64,000 nucleotides of DNA from Berberis thunbergii (lineage: Eukaryota; Streptophyta; Magnoliopsida; Ranunculales; Berberidaceae): contig QNQO01000523.1 in assembly GCA_003290165.1 (NCBI GenBank), forward strand, positions 496,001 to 560,000, given 5' to 3'. The notes under the pieces are model-generated. The model was not told the DNA's origin. It saw nothing but the letters and a program-made list of their open reading frames with translations, and ran no database searches. The position numbers and the translations under genes were made by a program. Shown here one piece after another: positions 47,511-58,814 of this stretch. The first letter of the stretch is position 1; each line of letters begins with the position of its first letter.

Positions 47511-49257
47511 GTTAGTTTTCGTCTTTACTCTGCTTTCAACTTTTCATTTTCTTTGAATTCCTTCGATTTCTTCATCTATATTGGTTTGTTAGATGATTAA
47601 CGAGTCTGAATTGACAGTTGATTGCTCCAAATTAAAGAATTTTGGGTTGATATCGTGTTCAACTGTGACCAAGATTAGCTTGAATTAATCTTCGTATTTG
47701 GGGAAAAGATTCTATTTCACTGTGAGTAATTGATTTTGCTGGGATTGAGGTTAAACTTGAGAGAGGCGATCGATGAATTGATCATTTGGCTTTGAATTGG
47801 TTCAAAATGTTAGGAAGAGGTGGCCTTCAGGGACTAATAGGATCATTGGCTATTATGGACGCTTAGCAAGTTGGTAATTAATGGCCTACGGTGAAGAGAA
47901 GTGAACAAAGAGGATGGTATTTGCTCATGATTTAAGTTTAAGTTTTTACTCTGAATTGGGATTATGAGGTTTTTGGAATATGATAAGAATCAGGAATTCG
48001 CTCAAGCTCCAATTGTTTTATTCTAGTAGTTGACGCATTTTGTTTTGTGAATTTTCTTATTTGATTCACAACGACTTTTGCGAATGCTTGTATAATTTTT
48101 GTAGTGGATTTTGCAATTGCAATTAGAACTGTTTGATGTCATATTATGATGGCATAATTATGATTTAGAAAATGAATAACTTTCGGTATACACAACATAT
48201 TGGTCCTTACAAGTTATTGTTTAGGTCAAAGGTATTTTGTATGAGCACATGGGCACAAAATCTTATGCTTTAGGAACATATCTTTTAGTTTAGCATCAGA
48301 AGGCCATTATTTTGAATAGTGAATTTTTCAAGTTTAGTGCTAGAATCAATTTTGTCAGTAGAAAGCAAGAATTCAGCTGAACACCCATCTAGATCTGATC
48401 ATGCTAAAGCTATCTAGATAGAAAATTAAAAATAAACTGAGAAAGATAATTCCATGAATCCTGCACCTTGACATCAAATTTTTTCCGATTATTGTTTTAC
48501 ACTATGTATTTGTTGGATATCTTATATACTGTATGTCGTGATATGCAGCAAAATAGAATTGCTTACTATCACAAGCAAAATCTTAAGTGTGCAATATTTC
48601 AGAAGTAATTCATTACTGGGACTTGGTTATCTCGATAAGGTCAATGCTGACGGGTGTTGGGCACCATTTCTTCTCATGTTTTTGTTCATGGGTTTGGTTT
48701 GAATTTGTTCGTCCAAATTGATCTTCAGTTTTTATGCAAAATCTAGTTAGTGTGCAACAGTTTGATAAAATGCTTGAAAGAATTCTTATAGCTTGGAATT
48801 TGATGGATTCAGGTTATGAGCAGATGAGTTTGCTAGGGAAGCAGTCTGGTCTTTAGTGAATGCAAGAGTTGGGACTGCAGTTTGAGTTGGCAACTCTGGT
48901 GAGCTTATTGTCTTTAGTTTTCAATTTGGATCATTTGTTTTTGGTCAATAGGTAGATGATATATAGTTTAGTGATGTTGACTCTTCAACGTTGACGTAAT
49001 TCTGGGTGGTTCTTTGATGAATGTGTTTGAAAAAGCAAAAGCAATATATTTTGCCACGACTTACGTAGTTTGAACTCTGCTTCTTTCCTTGCTTTCATGT
49101 TAAAAAATTTTATTCCAAGAAATTTTTTTTTTCAGTTTTAAAGGTTTTTACTTGGACTGCTAGTAGAGATTCTGCAAAATACATCGTATAGCTCTTTACT
49201 AACTTTGACGAAACAGAGCCTGATAGTTTCTTTCTTTCTTTGTTTATGACGAAACAG

Positions 49258-49337
49258 ATGTCAAGGAAGGATGAAGCCATAAACCAACTCCAAAGTAATC
49301 TACAAGATTGCTCAAAGGAGTTGAATATAAACAAAAG
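49258..49337 (+). pseudogene. Captured coiled-coil exon, unidentified source
   Basis: Between an ACAG acceptor and a GTTAGT donor the frame reads MSRKDEAINQLQSNLQDCSK then ELNINKR. Heptad-like helical content and perfect splice borders indicate a real exon. The parent gene was not recognised. Confidence 0.45.
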
Positions 49338-49862
49338 GTTAGTATGAAGGGAAAGGTAAAATATTTGGCATGACTGCATCTCCTATTGTAGGGAAAGGTA
49401 AAATAATAGTTCTTGACTCTTTTAGTTCTCTTTTATGATGTCTGTTTAGTATGAAGCATTCAAAATAAGAGGCTGCCAAGTTTTAATCACAAATGATCTA
49501 TAAATGACTTCTAAGCAAGTTCTATAACTAGTTACCTATTGTTCTAAGGTCTGCCTGGTATTAAAATTGGTAGGATTTCATGAAGTTTGGATGCTGCATG
49601 TTCTAAGGTCTGCAATACTACTACAATATTCTTATACTCCAACTCAATTCTTCAAGTCTCAAATATGTAAATGATCTGTTGGAGTTGTCATCTTATTGCA
49701 TCTGGATTCAGTCTTTACAATGAATATTGATCATAGCACAATGAATAAATAAGTAAATAAAACTAAGCACAAATACAAGTTTATGCATCTGAATTCAGTC
49801 ATTACAACGTAAACATTTTTAGTTCTGTGGATAATGAATGTGCTAACATGGTACATGCCATA

Positions 49863-51230
49863 GCTATGTTGTTGCTTCATTTGCTACCATTGATGAAGGT
49901 GGCAGAAAAAGGTAAGTTTCATATTTTGTGTAAAATTATAACTGAAGGGAAACTGATAAGAGGAATCACCGTAAGTTATTAGAGAAGCCCACAAGCTAGA
50001 TACCTCAGTCCAATTATGATAAATATTGCAACTGCTGACATATTTTATAAATTGACTTGAGAAACGGAGTATATGCAACTTACCTATAGTTTTAATCTAT
50101 GGCATTGTTGTCACATAATTTTATGAGGTATCCTAGTCTGGATTCAAAGTATGGAGGGTCTAATCCTTTTCACGTCTGTTGAATTCAAGCTCCATCTGCA
50201 TGGCCAATCTATGCCAAAACACAAGTTTTCAAAATTAATTTGGTTCAGAATAATAGAATGAATGTTATTACTTGTTCTGCGGGAAAAAAAAGTGATCGTT
50301 TAGCTGATTTTGCTTCTTTTCAATTGCTGACAAGTCCCAGTTATAGAAAATAGATGAAACTATGGATCTTTTTAATCTGCAATCTGTCTCCACGTAAATA
50401 CCATTCTTCTTCTTTTTACAGCAAAGTCTTTCTACCCATTAAAAAGTCTTTGAAAATGACTCTCTTGTGAATTGTGATTGATTAAACAAATTTGGTTAAA
50501 AAAGAAACCACCAAGTCTATCTCTTTCTTGCAAGATTGAGATTGTAAATTTTTGTGGTTTATATCGAAAATTAGAGGTTGGTTTTGTGTTTCATGTTTGT
50601 TTTGCATTACAGGTGATGTTGCAAATTTGGATCTAAAACATATTGGAATCTTTGCAGGAAATGGAAAATGAGATTCTGGGTCTTGGATTCATTGATGAGT
50701 GAGGTATTTTTATTTGTCAGGCTTTGCAGATTCTGATCCATGGTTTTTGATTTCATGTATTTTTAAATTGTGCATACTTCTTGTATTGTATTGCTGATGT
50801 CGTGTAGTTTATGACAGAAGGGAGAAACAAAGAGATTTTTTTCAAGTGTCACTGAAATACTTCTTGTATTTGGAGATCCCCTGCTTTGTGTATCAGTGGA
50901 GTGTGTTCGATCCGCTTGGACTGATGAAGATCAGAAGTAAGTCATTCCCTTAAACACCAACTTGTTGATTTCAATTGTTTATATGGGCTTGTTTTGTTTT
51001 GGTTGGTTTCTAATTATTGATTGAATTTTTACGTTGCAACATCTAGTTATGCTGCTATTTTACAGGGTTTATAAGATGCATCTTTTCATTCTATCTGTAT
51101 GGACATAATTGCAATCTTAACAAGCAATTAGTCCTTCCATTGTTTGTTCCAATCTCTTATAGGACTGTTGCTATGTTGTTGCTTCATTTGCTACCATTGA
51201 TGAAGGTGGCAGAAAAAGGTAAGTTTCATA
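49863..51230. repeat. 61 bp direct repeat 1.3 kb apart within CACTA 2
   Basis: The copies at 49863-49922 and 51170-51230 are essentially identical, from GCTATGTTGTTGCTTCATTTG to AAAAAGGTAAGTTTCATA. Each ends in the same exon-like sequence and GTAAGT donor. The DNA between them holds other short exon-like pieces of unknown origin. Confidence 0.85.
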
Positions 51231-51572
51231 CCATTGATGAATGCTTCTGGTGACAAAGTTATATGAACTGTTATAATTAGCAACTTAGCATGGGCCTTGC
51301 ACTTTAGTGGATGAAATGTGAAAACGACAATATCAGTATTTCTGTATTTGTGCTTAATGAAAGACATGTATACATCTCTAAGTAGAAACACTGCACTTTT
51401 CACTTCAAATCACCTAAAAAAAAGTGTGTTTATTTTTATTTTTGTCTTAAGAGAACTATAGTTTGAGATTGTTTGTATAAATTATTATTGCAGGTTTCTG
51501 GATTAAGTGTTGTAAGGAGACCTTCATTTTTGCTAGGAGTTGACTATCTAAGGCTCTACTATCTAAGGCCAG

Positions 51573-52011
51573 CACTTGTCTTTTTCATCTTGTATTTCTT
51601 GGCCTTTGGTATATTGGGGTTGTTGCTCACATGGCTGGAAAAAAGCCTGAAATCCTGACAATTGTTCAAAACTGTGCAGTAAGTGTTGGAGGTACTTTAT
51701 TAATTTGTAACATTTCGTCAATTTGCATCCATCTAAAAACCGAGCTTTTTGCTTTGCAGGTCCTAAGTATAGCATGTTGTGTATTTTATAGTCACTGTGG
51801 TAATCGGGCTATACTGAGAGAGAAATCTTTTGAAGAGAAAAATGCCAGCTGGTTTTCTTCTTCATTTTGGAACAAAGAAGGAAGAAAAACGTGGCTAGCC
51901 AAGCTCATTCATGTTAATGAGTTGAAGGATCAAGTATGCTCATTGTGGTTTGCTCCAGTTGGATCTGCCAGTGACTACCCCCTTTTGTCTAAATGGGTCA
52001 TTTATGGAGAG
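51573..52011 (+). pseudogene. Captured fragment of a membrane calcineurin-like metallophosphoesterase gene
   Basis: The first exon reads FHLVFLGLWYIGVVAHMAGK and PEILTIVQNCA, then GTAAGT at 51679. The second (51760-52011) reads VLSIACCVFYSHCGNRAILR, NKEGRKTWLAKLIHVNELKD and GSASDYPLLSKWVIYGE before GTATTG. Phases join cleanly. This matches the membrane-spanning N-terminal half of a large plant protein annotated as calcineurin-like metallophosphoesterase, from memory of the family. The catalytic domain is absent. The start of the first exon is uncertain. Confidence 0.65.
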
Positions 52012-53161
52012 GTATTGTTCAGTCTCCCTCTCATCTTATTAAACTGTTATGTTAGGTGTTCTTGGTGGTCATTATATCTGAGGTGTTTTTGTTCCAATCA
52101 TTTGCATTCAAAGGATCGCCACTGAAGAAGTGCTTTGTAGACAATACAGGCAGCCACAGGTCTACTTTTGTCAAACCTCTTATCTTCCATGAGACACTTG
52201 ATTAGTGCATCATGGTTTTCCTGGAGAAAGTAACACAAAGTTTAGAAAGGTTAAAAAAGAATTCGGAAGACAGTCAATTCTGTATGGAGCAACAACTCTC
52301 TTCTCTAACTTAATTAAAAATAATCTTCCTTCTGCAGCATAATGTATTTAGGGAATTCGCTACGTACTTGCTGCCTGTCATTTAGGGACTTCTGTTTTGT
52401 TATGGGAGTCACAACATGCTCCACTTCCTGTGAAAATATGTTATTGTCAGGTTTTCCTTTCACTTTAATATAGCAATATAACATAATCACAAGAAAGCAC
52501 ACACAAACTTGCATGATAAAAAATTACTTATGACTTTGTTTGAAGTAACTCATTCTCTGACTCCAACTTTGCAATCTTGATTTTAAGGCTGGGAAAAAAA
52601 AATAGGAATGTTAGAAAAGAATTTGACTGGCTGGTTTCACCTTTTGTTAGTCCTCACTTATTGTTGTTCCTTCCCAAATGCAATTGCATTTCTTTTAGAA
52701 AAGCTAGGAATTTTACTTTTATTTGTTTTTTGGGGGTGGGGGGCATCAAGAATCCATTGTAAATGGTTGAAACGAGACAAACAAAACAGTGTACTTCCTG
52801 AGTTACCAACTCCAAGGAGGACAGTCAATAGAACAGCCAATGCAAAGGTAAGGAATGATATATATTTTGTCGCACATACTTCCAGGAAGCTAGTATCCAT
52901 TCCTACAATGTGCTATGTCATGCTTCAATAATTTTCATAGCTAAATAAAATGTTCACTGCTCACTTGGCGAAAGGTGAGTATACTGGTACTAAATTGTGC
53001 TAAATTAGTTTAATTAGTAGCTGAATAAATTGTCCTCTGCTAGCCATGGAGAGTTTAATTGTTTTCGTAAAACTCACATGGTGCCATATATAGATTTGTG
53101 TTTTGCTCCTCATTTTGTCACCAATTCAGCACTTTGTTTCCAATTCCTAATTAGATTTCGA

Positions 53162-53551
53162 CAGGGTTATATAAATGCAGGCATTGCCTGTGAGAAGGAG
53201 AAAGCAGAACCTGATGCTAAGACTCAGCTCAGAGTCTCTAAAGAAAGCACAATTGAGGGAAGTTATATGGCTCAGGTTGTTGATTAAGAGGATGGAGTTG
53301 CTTTCATCACTGGTGATGGTAAGAGTTCTGAACATCTTACTGATGGTAGGAAGGATGTACTCTTGAATAGTGATAAACCAACCTCCAAAGCCACAAACAA
53401 CATAAAACCTCTAGTCACAAGCATAGGGTCAGATTTATCTGCCTTGGGAGAATATGAGGAGTGCTTGGTTAATAATGAGCAGGAAAATGGTTGGATTGAT
53501 GCAAAACTACCCAATAGAATGGCTAATTTTATAGTTATGTTAAAGGTATAA
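53162..53551 (+). pseudogene. Captured coding stretch of unknown origin
   Basis: An acceptor-like CAG precedes a frame reading GYINAGIACEKEKAEPDAKT and VSKESTIEGSYMAQVVD, then one in-frame stop at 53285-53287, then EDGVAFITGDGKSSEHLTDG and a further 60 residues to 53551. One stop in about 130 codons suggests a formerly coding exon. No family recognised. Confidence 0.4.
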
Positions 53552-54731
53552 GGTATAATGTAAAAGAAGAAATGGATTGATGAAGATGAAGGTAAAAGAA
53601 GAAGCGCTTAAGGTATGCAAAATTGGTGCATATAATGTGATGAATCACAAGTCTGAGAGTGTTGTTGAGTTCATCTTCATATCCAGCTGTATGGGTTTAC
53701 AAAAACAGTCTTGCCTCCTTGCTTAAGCCGTGTAGCTTAAGCTGAATCACATGAACATATTAGACAAAGAATGTTCTGTCTGAATCAAATTAGTTTGAAA
53801 TATTTTCTTTGGTTTGCAGTTAAATTTTTTATTCATTTTGATGAATTGATATGAAATTTTTTGAATTTTGAAGTTGTTACAAAGAAGGTAGAGATCCCTC
53901 CTGCTCCCCGGTGTTTGAGATGGAACCATTGATAGAGTGCAATAAGAAGATAGAGAAGTAAGTAGCAATCAATCAATTGTGATTTGAAACAGATAAATCA
54001 CAGGTCCTGATCGAATACCATGAAAATCTATAATTAGTGCTTTTCTTCTTGAGTTTTCTTCAGAAAATGAACTACTAGTATCATATCTATAATATTTTCA
54101 TGTTTTGGTTTCTACAGAATTCTGTTTCATTGCTATAGCTAAATTGTTACAATGTACAACAGTGGTAGGCTATCACAATGCAAGTGGTACTCATGTATGT
54201 GAGTCTCCATGCTGAACATAAGCTTAGATCTTATCATTCATTGGAGTACTATTGTTTGTTTTCCTTCTTTCGCTTGCCAATTTTAAATTAATCTGAAGTG
54301 CAGGATGAGCACATAACCCTGTATCCCCTACTATCTCTTCTGCATTTCCTTAATTACTGCATCAAAGGCTCTTGGGTTCCTATGTGCTTTATTAGAAAAG
54401 AAATTGTTCATTGAAATTATGAGTAAAAATGTTGAGGTACATACTTCAGTTGTGATCTTGCCCGATTTATTGCTCTTCTATTAAACAGTAAAGTGGCCTA
54501 TGAGCTCAGTTTATTTAATAATCACAAAGTTATCATATCCAAGATTACAGGAATACTGTTTATCCAAATTCCCATCTCTTTCTCCTATCTTCACTTTCTC
54601 TTTAATGTACTATCAGAGCCTTGCATAATTAGTATACGTTGCCTGGAGTGAGTTCAGTGGCTTTATGAACACTATCAGTTTATTGATCACAATTTTTATT
54701 TTTTGATTGTTTGGTCCATTTTTTTTCATAG

Positions 54732-54783
54732 GGTCATGGCCCAATCCAAGTTAGATATGCCGATGGAGAGCGAGAACGTCTTG
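54732..54783 (+). pseudogene. Captured FCA-type RRM exon
   Basis: Between a TTCATAG acceptor and a G|GTAATT donor the frame reads GHGPIQVRYADGERERLG. This is diagnostic of the linker between RRM1 and RRM2 of the flowering-time RNA-binding protein FCA. Only this 52 nt exon was seen. FCA promotes alternative polyadenylation of FLC antisense transcripts in Arabidopsis; nothing here suggests that the fragment has such a role. Confidence 0.75.
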
Positions 54784-54906
54784 GTAATTGCTTGTTCCTT
54801 AGATATGCCCAATCCAAGTTAAATGCTTGTCAAAATCAAACTCACGGGGTATACACGTCGATTCATAAGGTTTGCATGATCCATGCCATCAGAGGTTTAC
54901 ATGGAA

Positions 54907-54969
54907 AACTTATTGAGAAGGCTTGCTCAGAATAGAGAGGCAGCAAGGAAAAGCAGACTCAGAAAGAAG
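54907..54969 (+). pseudogene. Captured bZIP basic-region exon (TGA class)
   Basis: The frame reads LLRRLAQNREAARKSRLRKK and stops at a G|GTTTAT border. This is the N-x7-R basic region of group D (TGA) bZIP factors, cut at the usual intron position after RLRKK. The leucine zipper is missing. It lies 120 bp downstream of the FCA exon, so a transcript could join exons of two regulators. Confidence 0.8.
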
Positions 54970-55187
54970 GTTTATTTGTAGTGCATGTAGATAGATGATC
55001 AGTAGCCAATGATGAATTGTAAATGTTGCTGCTGTAATGAATTGCTTGAAAGCAATTGTTGGAATTTGCTGATCAGAGGTTGTAAATGCTATTTTTAAAT
55101 TTAATAAAAAGTCATATTAAATTTTATTTATTTGATGCACGTGCTGAATTATACTTACCCATAAGATGTAATTAAAAGTCATTTGAT

Positions 55188-55190
<3 letters not shown>

Positions 55191-55228
<38 letters not shown>
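55191..55228. repeat. Oligo-A tract of 38
   Basis: This unbroken A run lies between the captured exons and the right subterminal array of CACTA 2. It may be a trace of a retroposed sequence or simple slippage. Confidence 0.9.
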
Positions 55229-55229
<1 letters not shown>

Positions 55230-55230
<1 letters not shown>

Positions 55231-55520
55231 ACTATTCACGGCTTAAAACCGTGGCTAAAAGTTTAGCAACGGTTTTAAGCCGTGGCAAGTCTGGCCACGG
55301 TTTTTAGCCGTTGCTAAACTTGCCACGGCTTAAAACCGTTGCTAAACTTTTAGCAACGGTTTATAACCGTGGCTAAAGCATCAACCGTCCTGAATATAAA
55401 ACCGTTGCTAAAATTTTAGCAACGGTTTATAGCCGTTACAAAGGATTTCGCGACGCCCCTGTAGTCCACGGCTCTTAGCCGTGGCAATGGCTTACGCCCA
55501 TGGTATAGAACCGTTGCTAA
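55230..55520. repeat. Right subterminal motif array of CACTA 2
   Basis: About nine copies of CACGGCTTAAAACCGTGG-like motifs, including CAACGGTTTATAACCGTGG. It ends with TTTCGCGACGCCCCTGTAG, which is shared with CACTA 1. Confidence 0.88.
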
Positions 55521-57344
55521 TGGTGGTTTTTGGTGTAGTGTGCGCTGGATGGATCAAGGCTGCAGCTGTTGTAGCTCTTCAGGCTTGTGAGCAAAGAAGC
55601 AAACCCAGTAGAGGCGGAGGAGAGGAACGGAGCAGGCCGCGCGAGGAGGAGAGGATGCAAGGGTTTTACCTCTAAGGGTTAGCCCTTACAATTCGCAGAG
55701 AAGCAGATTGAGTTGAAAGGTTCCTCACGTGCGAGACACCCTCCCTATGGCACGTGCCTGGGAGGGTCCGGACCATAAAGCGGGCTATAACCGCGGGCCG
55801 CGTAGAATTGTTGCTCGCCATCACCACCTTTTACTCTTCCTCCACCATCAAGCCTCACGTCCTCGCGCAATAAAACAGGAAGCACCTTTCTGTCCTCCTC
55901 GTCATGTTCCTCTCCCTCTCTCTATTCCTTTGTTTCAGCCAAAGAAGCCATCACCGCCCCTCTTCTTCCCTTATTTTTGTATTCTTTCTTCACCTCGCCC
56001 TCGTCCAGCAGTCACACCGCCGAGCACCACCATCATCCATCATGTCCTCGCGCACGAAACATGGAGCACTTCCCTGTCCTCCACGTCTATTTCCTTCCTG
56101 CTCCATCATGCCAAATAGCCTACGCACAACCACCTCGCAACAGAGCTCCACCGCCCCTGTTCCTCTCCTGTTTTTCTCCCCCTCACGAACCCAGTCCCTC
56201 TCTCTCACTCTCTCTATTCCTTCATCTCAAAGCCACCAGACCATCACGAGCCACCATTTAGAGCTCCCTGTTTCCCTTATCTCTCTCGTCCAATTTTCTC
56301 TCTCATGTACCCATCACAAAACAGAGAAACAAGGAGGACTCCCAGTTCACCTGTTTCGTGTCTCTTCGTTTTCTCTCTTTATTCTTCCATTTCTCCCTTT
56401 TTTTTACAGGTACCGAAGCAGAGAAGAAGCTCACGAAGAAGCAGGACAACAAGAGGCTCGCTGGAGACATAGGCGCAGGTTTTCTTACGGGAATCAACTG
56501 GTTTTCAAAATAGTTTGGCTATTCACACCCCAAACCTTTGCTTTGTACCACCACAGTGCACTTACAGCCCTTCTCGTCGCGTGTTCGTGCAGGAATTGAT
56601 GGATTCCACCTACACCAGTGCTATGATGTCATCCACCATGATCTTCTAGACCCCGAGCCGAGGCGAAGATGAAACCACAGGGTTTCCTAGAGTTTGTCGT
56701 ACCTGAATTTATTGTTTACCATATGTTTGAATGTTAAAACAGTTGATTTTTGAATTTCAATAATTTGCTTTAATTGATTATCCGGAATAATTATCAGGAC
56801 TAATCGGTAGTTAGAAATTCCCTTTGTTGATATTCAAAGTCTGTTTTAATCAATTAATTTGTATCTGTGATTGTGTGTGCCGTAAGAAGACAAGCAATGC
56901 TAGGGGTTTAGAATTAGTTAAGTTAAACTTGTGATTGTGTGTGCCGTAGAAAGACATGTAATGCTAGGGGTTTATGTCTTTGCTGAAATCAATTGCGAAC
57001 TTAGATTAATTTTTAGGTTAGTCGTGTTAATTCTTGAAAACAATAATCTATATTACACAAATCTCGAAGAATCTGTGGTGGATTCGATGTCTCAGTCTAC
57101 TCTCTTATCACCTTACCAGTTTAATTTTAGTTGTCAATTTAGTTCTCTTAATTTAGTAATTTACATCTGCTGTAACCCCCCAATTTTAAATTCGTTTAAA
57201 TAAGTCCTAGAATTCGACTGTTTTGTCAATCCTCGTGGGATCGACTCATATTTGCCACTGTCTACTAGTTAGACAGCCTTGCACTTATGGTATTACAAGT
57301 AGGGTTTATTAACTTATTAATTTAGGTTAGTAAAAACTCCATCA

Positions 57345-58330
57345 ATTGCCTTGTCGAAAAAGTTTATTCTACCAAAGTTTGAGGTATACAATGGGACCAC
57401 CGACCCATCAGATCATAGAGGCACTTCCAGCACATGATGGCATTGAAAGAAACTAAGGAGTCGATCCCGTGCAAAACATTTCCAACTAGCCTTACGTCCA
57501 CAACAATGAATTAGTTCAACAATCTACCATCGAGGTCAATAGACTCCTTCCAGGCGTTAGCCACTGCATTTATCACGATTTTCTTCAGAAGTCAATGGAT
57601 GTGGAAAGGACCACACTATCTCCTGCATGTCAAACACAGGCTCGAATAGGCAATGCAAAAATATGTCACTCATTTTACCAATGAATTGACAATGATCGAT
57701 GGATGTAGCGACCACACAACCGTTGCAACCTTTATCGCCAGACTGAAGATAAATCCCTTCTTTGATGCCCTTAACCTAGAGCCTCCAAAAAGCATGACCG
57801 CCTTACTGAAAACAATCCAAAAACACATTTATCTTGAAGAGATGAAAGCTGCCAGGAGGGGAAATGAACAGGAAAGGAAAAACCATTCAAGGAAATGGGA
57901 AAGGAAAAAAGAAAGAAGGTGAGGCGATGGACCACGGGAAGATAGCAGTCAAACAAAGAAACATCAAAATTGTAGAAGAACAGAGTCCAAGCAGCGGGAA
58001 TCCAGGAAGTCACAATCGGCACGGCCCAATCACGAGCGGATAACCAACATAATGAAAAAGGAATACAAACCATACACGATCCTAAAGACAAGTCGGACCA
58101 ACATCCTGAAGAACATGGCGAATCGGGGAGAACGTCAACTGGCCACCCAGGATGAGAAGAGACCAGAAGGAAGAGACAAAAGCAGGTACTGTTCCTTCCA
58201 CAAGGATCACGGGCATGATACCGAAGATTACTAAAGGCTGAAAGGGGAAATCGAGCATTGGATCCAAAGAGGACAAAAAAACAATATAGATAACTGATAT
58301 ACGCTCTACACCACATCTATCCTAGCAAAT
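57345..58330 (+). pseudogene. Gag of Tat copy 3, second part
   Basis: This resumes at the point corresponding to the break at 43877. Blocks are MTALLKTIQKHIYLEEMKAA (about 57795), TSRTNILKNMANRGERQL and CSFHKDHGHDTEDY. In copy 2 the last position of the zinc-binding-like motif is Cys; here it is Tyr. Several stops interrupt the frame. As in copy 2, no pol follows. Confidence 0.8.
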
Positions 58331-58814
58331 AAACACCTTCCACTCGAGCAGACTTATATCGAAGCGGAAAGCGTAACGCCCCGAAGACAGTTGCACCGAC
58401 CGACTTGAGGATTCTATCAACGAATGCAAATTCAATTCGAATTACCAATGAAATAATTAACAACTGCGAACTCCATCAAGCCTCAGCAAGTGACGCCAAG
58501 CGAAGAGCAGTAGCGAGTCAAATAATGAAGTTCATGAATTAAACGAGAAAGAGCAACAAAGCTATGAATCCCAACACGGGGATAAACATCAACCATGCAA
58601 TGATTAAGAAGAAATCGCTCCACAATGTAGCGTAACTGCTCCAGAAAAATGACCATTAGGAATAGTTAGAACATCCAAAAAGGAAAATCAATAAAATTAC
58701 AAATTTCGAATCATCATCCCACGAAGGATAAAAGCTTCAAAACAAAGCCATGCAATAGAATTAACATATAAAGCCAAAATGAATCAGGGCGCAAGTCGGA
58801 TACATATAATAAAC
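58331..58814 (+). other. Gag-downstream spacer of Tat copy 3
   Basis: Noncoding. It aligns with copy 2 (about 23455-24190) through short blocks such as ACTTATATCGAAG and the GAATTACCAATGAAAT-like stretch, so both copies share the same join where pol is missing. Confidence 0.6.

Larger units (their letters stand above)
46871..55540. mobile_element. Pack-type CACTA element 2, 8.7 kb, target duplication TGC
   Basis: The ends are CACTACACCAAAA and TTTTTGGTGTAGTG, identical in type to CACTA 1. The flanks are TGC on both sides (46868-46870 and 55541-55543). Subterminal arrays lie at 46905-47080 and 55230-55520. No transposase was recognised. The interior holds plus-strand exon fragments of at least four recognisable host genes and several unidentified exons. 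Confidence 0.92.
46148..55822. mobile_element. MULE with about 95 bp terminal repeats and 9 bp target duplication
   Basis: The target duplication CTCGCCATC is at 46148-46156 and 55814-55822. The left terminal repeat from 46157 (AATTCTAGCTGGCCCG, GGACCCTCCCAGGCACGTGC, GTCTCGCACGTG) is the reverse complement of the right end (GCACGTGCCTGGGAGGGTCC near 55750-55770, GAATTG at 55805). Without CACTA 2 the element is about 1 kb. It contains a possible short coding start (46404-46451, MVSSATCSFFRIFKLR before GTAAGT) and a downstream frame near 55550-55675 (GWIKAAAVVALQACEQRSK), so it may be a Pack-MULE. The source gene was not recognised. Confidence 0.85.
45686..57344 (+). mobile_element. Right LTR, about 2 kb, interrupted by a MULE
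   Basis: The LTR parts are 45686-46156 and 55814-57344; the rest is inserted DNA. The start is TGATATTCACGTAATTAATA and the end AAAACTCCATCA. The 3' part includes a 60-70 bp near-duplication (GTGATTGTGTGTGCCGTA, at 56870 and 56934) and CCTCGTGGGATCGACTCATA. After 57344 the Tat gag resumes. Flanking 5-mers AATGT and ATTGC are not a convincing target duplication. Confidence 0.75.
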
